A stretch of DNA of 5,639 nucleotides from Chloroflexota bacterium (GCA_012514615.1 JAAYZY010000586.1:1-5639), one strand, 5' to 3'; positions 1-5,279 are shown, numbered from the stretch's first letter. The notes: generated by a model not told the origin, from the sequence alone. Made by a program: numbers and translations.

Positions 1-255
1 GGCCGCGCCGCCACCGCGGCCGACGCCGTAGCCGTCATCGGCGGCGTCATCCGCCGCACCCTGGCCGACCTCCACGGCAGCGGCACGGCCGCAGCCGTGC
101 GCATCCAGTACGGCGGCAGCGTCAAGGCAGCCAACATCGCCGGCTTCATGGCCGAGCCGGACATTGACGGTGCGTTGGTGGGTGGGGCCAGCCTCAAGGC
201 CGACGAGTTCGTGGCCCTGGTGCGCGCCGCCGCCGCGACCAAGCGCGCCGGGTAA
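1..255 (+). CDS. tpiA: Triosephosphate isomerase, C-terminal 84 residues (5' end outside window)
   Basis: TPI interconverts dihydroxyacetone phosphate and glyceraldehyde-3-phosphate in glycolysis and gluconeogenesis, in the cytosol. Frame 1 is open from the first base to a TAA at 253-255. The visible part begins with GRAAT, which matches the end of mobile loop 6 (AIGTG-K/R-xAT in the family). It then has the phosphate-binding YGGSV (residues 38-42 of the fragment) and the signature [17 protein letters not shown], close to the E. coli C-terminus. The catalytic Lys, His and Glu lie upstream of the window and cannot be checked. The end, with a short Ala-rich helix, is normal for the family (about 250 aa in total). 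The next gene on the same strand starts 150 nt downstream, after two hairpins, so the two are probably not tightly coupled. Identification is secure; only the start is unknown. Confidence 0.96.
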   Translation, partial: GRAATAADAVAVIGGVIRRTLADLHGSGTAAAVRIQYGGSVKAANIAGFMAEPDIDGALVGGASLKADEFVALVRAAAATKRAG

Positions 256-269
256 GGCTCCCGGCCGCG

Positions 270-289
270 GGGGCTGCTGCGCCAGCCCC
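270..289 (+). terminator. GC-rich hairpin just after tpiA (possible terminator arm)
   Basis: A 7-bp perfect stem (GGGGCTG / CAGCCCC) with a 6-nt loop begins 15 nt after the tpiA stop. No T-tract follows, so it is at best a weak or U-less terminator or an mRNA 3'-end stabiliser. The call rests on structure and position only. Confidence 0.35.
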
Positions 290-331
290 AGGTCCAGCTC
301 CAAACAGCAAGCGACGCAAGAATGCCCACCA

Positions 332-357
332 CGGGGAGCCACTGGCGTGGCTCCCCG
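332..357 (+). terminator. Perfect 11-bp hairpin in the tpiA-lipoprotein spacer
   Basis: CGGGGAGCCAC (332-342) pairs perfectly with GTGGCTCCCCG (347-357) around the tetraloop TGGC. It is the strongest inverted repeat in the spacer and sits 76 nt after the tpiA stop and 48 nt before the next start codon. There is no run of T on either side, so it is not a classical intrinsic terminator. U-poor terminators or processing and pausing hairpins are common in high-GC genomes. I see no clear promoter between this hairpin and the lipoprotein gene, so some read-through from tpiA is plausible. Confidence 0.5.
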
Positions 358-405
358 CCCACTGCTCCTCAAACCGGCTCGCCTGAACCAGAAGGATGCC
401 CACCG

Positions 406-1596
406 ATGCGCCCACCGACCTGGTCCCTTGCCCTGGCCTTGCTGTTGGTCGCCTGCGCCCCCCCGCCCCACCCTGCCCCAGCGCCGGCCGCGCTCACTAA
501 GGTGCCCAGCCCCACCCACACGCCCACGCTCACACCCAGCCCCACCCACTCACCCACCATCCCCCCCACCCCCACCGCCACCCGCACGCAGACGCCCACC
601 GGCACCCTCACGGCGACGCCGACGCGCCTCCCCACCTCCACACCCGATCCCTTCGCCGGGTTCACCGTGAGCGACCTGACCGCGCGCGCCTATGGCAGTG
701 GCGCGCTGCAGGCCGTAGAGACCCTGGGCATCACGCCGGCTTTCACGCGCACTCTAGTCACCTACCCCAGCGACGGGCTGACGCTCTACGGCTTCGTGAA
801 TGAGCCCAAGGGCCAAGGGCCGTTTCCGGTGATCATCGTGGTGCACGGATACGTGAACCCAGCGACTTATCGCACCCTCACCTACACCACCCGCTATGCC
901 GACTCCCTGGCCGAGGCCGGTTTTCTCACCATCCATCCTGACCTGCGCGGCCACGGCGCCTCTGACGGCGGCCCCAACCCGTTTCGCATCGGCTACGCCG
1001 TGGATGTGCTCAACCTCATCGCCTTGGTCAACGCGCAGGCGGGACAGCCCGGCCCGTTGGCCCAGGCCGCCCCCGGGGCGTTGGGGCTGTGGGGACACAG
1101 CATGGGCGGGGGGATCACCATGCGGGCGATCACCGTGAGCAGCGCCGTGCGTGGGGCGGTTCTCTACGGTTCCATGAGCGGCGACGAACGCGCCAACCTA
1201 GAGCAGATGGTAGCGTGGCGCGGGGGCGAACGGGGCCTGCCGGAACTGGAGACGCCCCAAAGTGACCTGGAGCGCATCTCGCCGATTGAACATCTGGAGC
1301 GCATCACCGCCGCCGTGAGCATCCACCATGGCGACGCCGACCCCACCGTGCCGCCAGAGTGGTCGGCGGACCTGTGCCAGCGGCTCCAAACGTTGGGGAA
1401 GACGGCGGAGTGCTTCACCTACCCGGGCCAGCCGCACATCCTCACCGGCGAGGCCGATCAGCAGTTCATCACCCGCACGGTGGAGTTCTTCCAGCGCACC
1501 ATCAACGGCGGCCCCACGGGTTCCCAGGGCATCGCCCGGACGGAAGACGGGGCGTCGCCGGGACCGGCTAGGCCGGATAGGCGCTCGCAGGAATGA
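406..1596 (+). CDS. Secreted lipoprotein with Thr/Pro linker and alpha/beta-hydrolase (S9-like) domain
   Basis: Predicted 396-aa extracytoplasmic lipid-anchored hydrolase. Residues 1-16 are a signal peptide with a lipobox (LVAC, Cys17 as the lipidation site). Residues 18 to about 82 are a disordered Thr/Pro linker with repeated PT/TPT units. From about residue 90 there is an alpha/beta-hydrolase domain: an oxyanion HG at 147-148, PDLRGHGAS at 178-186, nucleophile elbow GHSMGG with Ser232, GDADPTVP with Asp312 as the likely acid (Asp310 less likely), and GQPH with His344. The triad is therefore complete. The domain resembles dipeptidyl/acylaminoacyl peptidase and esterase-like hydrolases; peptidase versus esterase cannot be decided, and the substrate is unknown. 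Cys324 and Cys336 could form a disulfide. ATG 406 is preferred because AGAAGGA lies 9 nt upstream and the signal peptide follows directly. An in-frame ATG at 322 would add 28 residues, start ahead of the hairpin and bury the signal peptide. The last ~28 residues (Gly/Pro/Arg-rich) look added beyond the fold. Confidence 0.88.
   Translation: MRPPTWSLALALLLVACAPPPHPAPAPAALTKVPSPTHTPTLTPSPTHSPTIPPTPTATRTQTPTGTLTATPTRLPTSTPDPFAGFTVSDLTARAYGSGALQAVETLGITPAFTRTLVTYPSDGLTLYGFVNEPKGQGPFPVIIVVHGYVNPATYRTLTYTTRYADSLAEAGFLTIHPDLRGHGASDGGPNPFRIGYAVDVLNLIALVNAQAGQPGPLAQAAPGALGLWGHSMGGGITMRAITVSSAVRGAVLYGSMSGDERANLEQMVAWRGGERGLPELETPQSDLERISPIEHLERITAAVSIHHGDADPTVPPEWSADLCQRLQTLGKTAECFTYPGQPHILTGEADQQFITRTVEFFQRTINGGPTGSQGIARTEDGASPGPARPDRRSQE
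457..651 (+). repeat. Low-complexity Thr/Pro-coding tract, C-rich on + strand, G-run-rich on - strand
   Basis: This tract encodes the lipoprotein linker (residues 18-82). The plus strand is nearly free of G and full of C runs. At 540-573 there are five runs of three or more C (540-543, 545-547, 553-555, 561-567, 569-573) separated by 1 to 5 nt, so the minus (template) strand fits a G-quadruplex pattern. The repeats are degenerate (CCCAC, CACCC-like) rather than an exact tandem array. Long Thr/Pro stalks between lipid anchor and enzyme domain are common in Chloroflexota surface proteins. Confidence 0.75.
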
Positions 1597-1662
1597 CGAG
1601 GGCAAACGGTTCGCTGCGATGGCGGGGGCGGCTACGACCCTGCGGATTTGGACCGGCCCACC

Positions 1663-1902
1663 CTACCCGCCGCCCACCGGCGGGAAGATGCCCACTTCGT
1701 CGCCTGGGTGCAGGGGCCATGCGCTGGGTCGCGCCCTCCCCCCCACGAAGACCAGGCGCACCTCGTTCGGCGGCAGCTCCAGGTGCGCCACCAGGTCGGC
1801 CACGGTAGCGCCGGTCGGGAGCTGCACCTCAAAAGGCGCGCCGGCCTCCACCCCAGGCCGCCGGGCCGCCAAGGTAGCGAAGAGCTTCACCTGAACACGC
1901 AT
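1663..1902 (-). CDS. moaD: MoaD/ThiS-family sulfur-carrier protein (pterin cofactor synthesis)
   Basis: This 79-aa ubiquitin-fold protein would serve as the small subunit of molybdopterin synthase. Its C-terminal Gly thiocarboxylate donates the dithiolene sulfurs of the metal-binding pterin used by Mo and W enzymes. It starts with the typical beta-strand MRVQVKLFATLA, has the helix TVADLVAHLELP (about residues 33-44), VRLVFVGG (48-55) and HPGDEVGIFPPVGGG at the end. The terminal Gly-Gly is exactly at the C-terminus, as needed for adenylation and thiolation, and the length is typical for MoaD (about 75-85). ATG 1902 is chosen because GAGG lies 5 nt upstream; a longer frame reaching 2001 overlaps the radical SAM gene and adds non-homologous residues. 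The gene is last in the aor operon, 7 nt after the radical SAM stop. The context suggests it serves the oxidoreductase, but a general MoaD or another sulfur-carrier role (ThiS-like) cannot be excluded. No MoaE is visible here. Confidence 0.88.
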   Translation of the reverse strand: MRVQVKLFATLAARRPGVEAGAPFEVQLPTGATVADLVAHLELPPNEVRLVFVGGRARPSAWPLHPGDEVGIFPPVGGG

Positions 1903-1904
1903 GG

Positions 1905-1912
1905 TCACCTCA
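1905..1912 (-). promoter_or_regulatory. moaD ribosome binding site containing the upstream stop codon
   Basis: Read on the minus strand this is TGAGGTGA followed by CC and ATG. Its first three bases (1912-1910) are the TGA stop of the radical SAM gene, and GAGG is the Shine-Dalgarno core. A ribosome finishing the radical SAM gene therefore stops on the moaD initiation site, which predicts translational coupling. Confidence 0.75.
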
Positions 1913-3097
1913 CGGGCAGCGCACAATGTCCTGCGCCCACAGGCAGTCGGCGCAGGAGGGGTTCCAGCCCCAACACCCCTCGTTGCGTTCGCGCAGGTCA
2001 CAGGTCTCCCGCAGGTCGCAATCGGGGCACGAGGGGAAGTGAACCGCGCGCACCGCGCTGCGGAAACGCACGTACTCCTCGGACATCCACGTCTCGCCCA
2101 ACGGCTGCTGCCGCACGTCGCCCAAGGCGTAGCGGCTCACCTGCTTCTGACGGCCGTCCACAGTGAAGTAGCTGTAGTTATGGGAGAGGGCGTAGCAGGG
2201 CGACACCTGACCATCCCACCCCACCACCAGGGCCCGGTCTTGGACAAAGCGGCAGCGCCGCTCGGCGCCCCAGTGCATCCGCGGCAGGTCCAGCGTCCCC
2301 CAGATAACCCAGGCGTCGGCTCGCACCGGCCAGCCGCCGGCTTGGAACGGCGGACGCGGCTCGTAGCCGTACAGGACGCCCTCACGCATCTCCTGGCTGT
2401 AGGCCAACACGTTGCTCACCAACACCCGACTGGCGTTCAGGCGGCTGGCCAGGGCGGTGAGGTCGGCCAGCTCCCCCACGTTGCTCTGGAGCACCACGTA
2501 CTCAATCCCCAGGGCCGGCGCCAGCGAGGCCATCTGGCTCTTTACCTCGTTCAGGGTGCGGATGTTCTCCAACACGTGGCTCAGCAGCGCCCCGCGGATC
2601 CCGCTGTAGGTCTCCGGCCGCACGCCATCCACCGAGACCACCAGGCGGTCCACGCCCAGCCCCACTAGCTCCTGGCAAGCCTGTCGATCCAGCAGCAGGC
2701 CGTTGGAGCCAACGGTGACAGCCAACCCCTTGGCCCGCACTGCGGCGATCATCTCCAGGATGTGCGGGTGCGTGAGCGGCTCGCCGAAGCCGGTGAAGAC
2801 CACCCGCTCCAGGTGGGGCAGGCCCTCCAGGCTCTCCACCAGCCGGTCCCAGGTCTCCGTGGCCATCAGCTCTTCGGGGTCTTCCCAAACGTTGCGGATG
2901 CAGGTGCGGCAGCTCAGGTTGCAGCCCGTGGTGGGCTCCACGTAGAGCTTGCGTGCGTCGGGGCGGCGCGGGTGCAGGATCAGATCGCCCTCGCGGTCGT
3001 CGAGCCAGTATTCGCCGTCCGGCGGCAGGTGCCGCCGCTGCAAGAAGTCGTCTGGCAGCACCAGGCGCCCTTGCGAGTCTGACTGTACCTTGGGCAT
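1910..3097 (-). CDS. Radical SAM/SPASM maturase of tungsten-cofactor (AOR-type) oxidoreductase, with AbrB-like N-terminus
   Basis: This 395-aa protein is likely the accessory maturase for the oxidoreductase encoded just upstream; the chemistry is not established. Residues 1 to about 45 resemble a SpoVT-AbrB swapped-hairpin domain (SQGRLVLPDDF, then GDLILHP). The radical SAM core follows: CNLSCRTC (Cys59, Cys63, Cys66, CX3CX2C) for the [4Fe-4S]-SAM site, GFGEP (103-107) for the SAM amino group, and VSVDG (154-158). The C-terminal half has a SPASM-like cluster region: Cys282, GX4C with Cys301, then Cys357-X2-Cys360-X5-Cys366, Cys375, Cys382, Cys385 and Cys394, enough for one or two auxiliary clusters. 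The arrangement matches the family named tungsten cofactor oxidoreductase radical SAM maturase, known to neighbour AOR-type genes (recalled from memory). ATG 3097 has AGGAGG at 3107-3102; the 108 in-frame residues upstream overlap the aor 3' end and are spurious. Other SPASM peptide-modifying roles are possible, but no precursor peptide is visible. Confidence 0.88.
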   Translation of the reverse strand: MPKVQSDSQGRLVLPDDFLQRRHLPPDGEYWLDDREGDLILHPRRPDARKLYVEPTTGCNLSCRTCIRNVWEDPEELMATETWDRLVESLEGLPHLERVVFTGFGEPLTHPHILEMIAAVRAKGLAVTVGSNGLLLDRQACQELVGLGVDRLVVSVDGVRPETYSGIRGALLSHVLENIRTLNEVKSQMASLAPALGIEYVVLQSNVGELADLTALASRLNASRVLVSNVLAYSQEMREGVLYGYEPRPPFQAGGWPVRADAWVIWGTLDLPRMHWGAERRCRFVQDRALVVGWDGQVSPCYALSHNYSYFTVDGRQKQVSRYALGDVRQQPLGETWMSEEYVRFRSAVRAVHFPSCPDCDLRETCDLRERNEGCWGWNPSCADCLWAQDIVRCP

Positions 3098-3117
3098 GGC
3101 CCCTCCTGGGCGCAAAG

Positions 3118-3148
3118 GGCGGGCAAGGCCAAGGTGGCCCTGCCCGCC
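3118..3148 (-). terminator. Strong intercistronic hairpin between aor and radical SAM gene
   Basis: Positions 3118-3131 and 3135-3148 form a 14-bp stem with a 3-nt loop. On the minus-strand RNA (GGCGGGCAGGGCCA / TGGCCTTGCCCGCC) all pairs are Watson-Crick except one G-U. It lies 10 nt after the aor stop and 20 nt before the radical SAM start. The downstream tract is only TTT followed by GCG, so termination would be partial at most. It more likely sets the ratio of aor to maturase transcript or protects the aor 3' end after processing. Confidence 0.7.
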
Positions 3149-3158
3149 TTGTTCCCTG

Positions 3159-4922
3159 CTACAGCTCGGCGTAGACCGAATCCAGCGCCTCGTCAGGCAC
3201 GTCGAAGACTCGGTTGTGCGGCGGCAGCGGCTCCACCCCCATGAACTCGGGCATGCGGTCGTCGGCCTTGGTGAGGCCGGCGGCCTCGTTGAAAGCCCGC
3301 TCCTTGCGCAAGATCTCCCCACCCAGCTTGACCACATCGGCCGTGGTCCAGTTGGTGCCCAGCACACCGTTGCATTCCTCCACCATCCCCTCGAAGCCGC
3401 TGGCGATATCCAGGATGGCAAAGGCGATGAAGAGGCAGTGGCCGCTGCTGTCGATGAAAGCGGTGGTGGCCTGGAAGCCGCGGCTGAGCGCAGCCTTGCC
3501 CTCGGCGCTCAGCGGGTCGGACGCTCCGCCCACGCTGAGGATTTCGGGGGCAATGGTGTAGCCAGCGGTGTGGTCGGCGCCCATGGTGGTGGTGGCGTAG
3601 GTGATGCCGATTCCCTTCACCGCCCGCGGCTCATAGGCCGGCATGCTCTGGCCCTTCACCGTGGGCACGTGGGTCACCCCGAAGACGCGACCGGTGGTCT
3701 CGGTGCCTGCCCCCAAGATGCGCCCCAGCGGCGTGCCCTGGCCCATCTCGTGCACCAGCTCGATGGCTCGCGGCCCATCGCCGAACGGCAGCACCCCGGC
3801 ATGCATGGCCACCGCCATGGTGGTGCCGGCTTCAATGGTATCCAGCCCGTAGGCGTTGCACAGGTGGATCAGCTCGCCGGTCACATCGAGGCTGTCGATG
3901 CCGCAGTTGGCGCCCAACGCCCAGATCGACTCGTACTCCTGGCAGGAGACGAGCTCGGCGCCGTCGGCGTTGTGCCAGGTGTTGGAGCACTGGATGATGC
4001 AGCCAGGGCTGCAGGCGTGGTTGTACAGTTCCTTGCCCAGACGCTGCTTGTTCCCTTCGAACAGCGCCTCGCCGGCAATCTTGGCCGCACCCTCGAAGCG
4101 GCCCGCGGTGAAGTTGCGGGTGGGCAGCCCCCCAGCCTCGTTGAGGATGTTGATGAGCACCGCGGTGCCGTAGCTGTTCAGAGCCCCCTTGGGCTTGGTG
4201 ATGTCGTGGGTGCGCAGGGCGTCGATCATCTTCTTGCGGCCCTGGTCGAAAAGCGCCTTGTCGGTCAGAGGCACGCCTGGCGCACCCTTGGCATCGGTGA
4301 TGATGAACTTGAGCCCCTTGCTGCCCATCACCGCCCCCAAGCCGCCCCGACCGGCGTACCGGGACGGTCGGCGGCTCAGGTCGTTGTAGACGATGCCGGA
4401 GTTGCCGTACCCCAGCTCGCCAGCCACACCGACGCCAGCCACAGACACCTTGTCGCCGAAGCGCTGGAAGACCTTGGGGAAGACCTCGTACAGGTCCTGG
4501 CCCACGTATTCGTCGGCGGGGAAGAACTGTACCTGCGGCTTGCCCGCCGCGGCGTCCCAGGCCAGATGCACCAGCCAGAACTTGCCCTTCTCCTTGGGCT
4601 GGCCCTCCACCACCAGCGCTTTGATGTCCATCTTGGCCAACTCGGGCGCCCACGATGAACCGGCGTTGGCTTCCTTGATGCCCCGGGTGAGGGGCGACTT
4701 GGCCCCGGCCGACACGCGCGCCGACGTGGGAGCGGCCGTGCCCGTGACGATGCCCGGAGCGAAGACCAGCTTGTTGTTGGGGCCAAGAGCATGGCAGATG
4801 GGGGGCACTTCGTCAGAGACGATGGTGGAGGTGAGGCCACGCCCGCCCAGGTGCTGGTAGGCGGCCGGGAGATCCTCCAGGCGGTAGGACCGGTCGGTCA
4901 TGTCCAGGCGCAGAATCCACAT
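3159..4922 (-). CDS. aor: Aldehyde:ferredoxin oxidoreductase family protein (tungstopterin enzyme)
   Basis: AOR-family enzymes oxidise aldehydes to carboxylic acids with ferredoxin, using a bis-pterin tungsten centre and a [4Fe-4S] cluster, usually in the cytosol of anaerobes. This 587-aa protein is near the family length (about 600). Residues 1 to about 205 fit the N-terminal pterin-binding domain, with GGRGL (26-30), SARVSAGAKSPLT (67-79) and YAGRGGLGAVMGSKGLK (189-205). The C-terminal part carries cluster ligands Cys304, Cys308, Cys312 (HACSPGCIIQC) and Cys496 in DSSGHCLF. Conserved active-site equivalents are a Glu at 329 or 331 (QEYES) and His451 in MGADHTAG. The CX3CX3C spacing differs from the CX2CX3C of Pyrococcus AOR and may mark a subfamily. 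ATG 4922 is chosen for the strong AAGGAGGTG six nt upstream and the typical MWILRLDMT start; an in-frame ATG at 4970 would add 16 poor residues. It is the first gene of the operon. The true substrate (aldehyde, sugar aldehyde or other) cannot be read from sequence. Confidence 0.94.
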   Translation of the reverse strand: MWILRLDMTDRSYRLEDLPAAYQHLGGRGLTSTIVSDEVPPICHALGPNNKLVFAPGIVTGTAAPTSARVSAGAKSPLTRGIKEANAGSSWAPELAKMDIKALVVEGQPKEKGKFWLVHLAWDAAAGKPQVQFFPADEYVGQDLYEVFPKVFQRFGDKVSVAGVGVAGELGYGNSGIVYNDLSRRPSRYAGRGGLGAVMGSKGLKFIITDAKGAPGVPLTDKALFDQGRKKMIDALRTHDITKPKGALNSYGTAVLINILNEAGGLPTRNFTAGRFEGAAKIAGEALFEGNKQRLGKELYNHACSPGCIIQCSNTWHNADGAELVSCQEYESIWALGANCGIDSLDVTGELIHLCNAYGLDTIEAGTTMAVAMHAGVLPFGDGPRAIELVHEMGQGTPLGRILGAGTETTGRVFGVTHVPTVKGQSMPAYEPRAVKGIGITYATTTMGADHTAGYTIAPEILSVGGASDPLSAEGKAALSRGFQATTAFIDSSGHCLFIAFAILDIASGFEGMVEECNGVLGTNWTTADVVKLGGEILRKERAFNEAAGLTKADDRMPEFMGVEPLPPHNRVFDVPDEALDSVYAEL

Positions 4923-5153
4923 CGTTTCCACCTCCTTGTGAATCCCAGGGGGCAGGCCCATTCTGCCCACGGCATCGGCACCGGCCGCTAGCTACCCACA
5001 ATGGGTGCCGCGCCGGACCCCGCTGGAAGACAGCGCGCCATCTGAGATGGATAACGACGAGCTGCGACGTGGACTGCAATATGTTAGATGATGGGTGTGT
5101 GGCAGGAACGATGAGGCTGCGACGCGCTGGCAACCACCGGCGTGTTGCTACTC
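4923..5153 (-). promoter_or_regulatory. Long hairpin-rich 5' leader of the aor operon mRNA
   Basis: If transcription starts near 5153, as the promoter predicts, the leader is about 230 nt, unusually long for a gene with such a strong Shine-Dalgarno (4937-4929, AAGGAGGTG). It holds a series of local inverted repeats, with positions on the plus strand: 5130-5148 (GCAAC/GTTGC, starting about 5 nt from the predicted 5' end), 5038-5050 (CCATCT-G-AGATGG), 5021-5035 (CGCTG/CAGCG), 4994-5006 (ACCCA/TGGGT) and 4950-4968 (GGGCAG/CTGCCC, ending 12 nt before the Shine-Dalgarno). I see no convincing coding ORF in it. I could not match it by eye to the Moco/Tuco riboswitch, whose consensus I cannot recall well enough to exclude it. 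Confidence 0.5.
5053..5124. repeat. Imperfect direct repeat upstream of aor (17 and 18 nt copies)
   Basis: AACGACGAGCTGCGACG at 5053-5069 recurs as AACGATGAGGCTGCGACG at 5107-5124, with one substitution and one inserted base, offset by 54 nt. A related GACGAG-TAGC sequence lies on the minus strand at 5156-5147, directly after the aor -10 box. Together they could be operator half-sites or simple duplication. Confidence 0.5.
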
Positions 5154-5159
5154 GTCATC

Positions 5160-5189
5160 AGTATAGTGCATGTGGCGGCGGTTTGTCAA
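5160..5189 (-). promoter_or_regulatory. Sigma70-type promoter for the aor operon
   Basis: On the minus strand a perfect -35 TTGACA (5189-5184) is followed by an 18-nt spacer and the -10 TATACT (5165-5160, five of six consensus bases). The predicted start of transcription is about 5153-5152. It points towards aor, with no other gene between. Confidence 0.75.
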
Positions 5190-5206
5190 GCAACCCGCAG
5201 CCCACT

Positions 5207-5234
5207 TTGGCATCTGTGCACCTTATGCTATAAT
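5207..5234 (+). promoter_or_regulatory. Sigma70-type promoter for the M50 peptidase gene, with extended -10
   Basis: TTGGCA (5207-5212) is followed by a 16-nt spacer and a perfect TATAAT (5229-5234). A TGC immediately before it (5226-5228) makes an extended -10. The start of transcription is expected near 5241, giving a leader of about 39 nt to TTG 5280. Its -35 box is 17 nt from the -35 of the opposing aor promoter. Confidence 0.8.
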
Positions 5235-5244
5235 GGGCCCAGCA

Positions 5245-5260
5245 GGGCAGATCGCTGCCC
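5245..5260 (+). other. 5'-UTR hairpin of the M50 peptidase transcript
   Basis: GGGCAG (5245-5250) and CTGCCC (5255-5260) form a perfect 6-bp stem with loop ATCG, about 4 nt from the predicted transcript 5' end and 6 nt before the GAGGAG ribosome site. It could stabilise the mRNA 5' end; no switch is evident. Confidence 0.5.
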
Positions 5261-5279
5261 CGACATGAGGAGCGCATTG

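Noticed and set aside
164..670. 168-codon plus-strand frame across the tpiA end and the lipoprotein start
   Set aside because: It is Pro/Arg/Ser low-complexity, out of frame with two recognisable genes, and a product of C-rich repeats.
1666..1684. CCCGCC/GGCGGG inverted repeat at the moaD 3' end as a terminator
   Set aside because: It lies within the codons for the essential C-terminal Gly residues, has a 7-nt loop and no T-tract. GC-rich codon choice explains it.
1901..2668. 255-codon plus-strand frame opposite the radical SAM gene, and the plus-strand frames at 1328-1894 and 1648-2166
   Set aside because: They overlap well-supported genes on the other strand or in another frame and have no motif, signal or ribosome site of their own.
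3098..3421. 108-residue N-terminal extension of the radical SAM protein
   Set aside because: It overlaps the 3' end of aor in another frame. ATG 3097 has AGGAGG directly upstream and opens straight into the AbrB-like segment.
2949..4658. A 569-codon open frame on the plus strand, antisense to aor and the radical SAM gene
   Set aside because: It is a codon-bias shadow. The minus-strand genes have recognisable catalytic motifs and ribosome sites, while this frame has no family resemblance, is Gly/Ala/His/Val-rich and runs across two genes and their spacer.
4923..5153. Firm assignment of the aor leader as a Moco/Tuco riboswitch
   Set aside because: The context invites it, but I could not match the conserved sequence by eye. 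It is kept as a candidate structured leader only.
5051..5160. Long-range pairing of TGATGACGAG (5160-5151, minus strand) with either copy of the direct repeat, as a switch
   Set aside because: The predicted transcription start is about 5153, so most of the proposed 5' arm would not be in the RNA.
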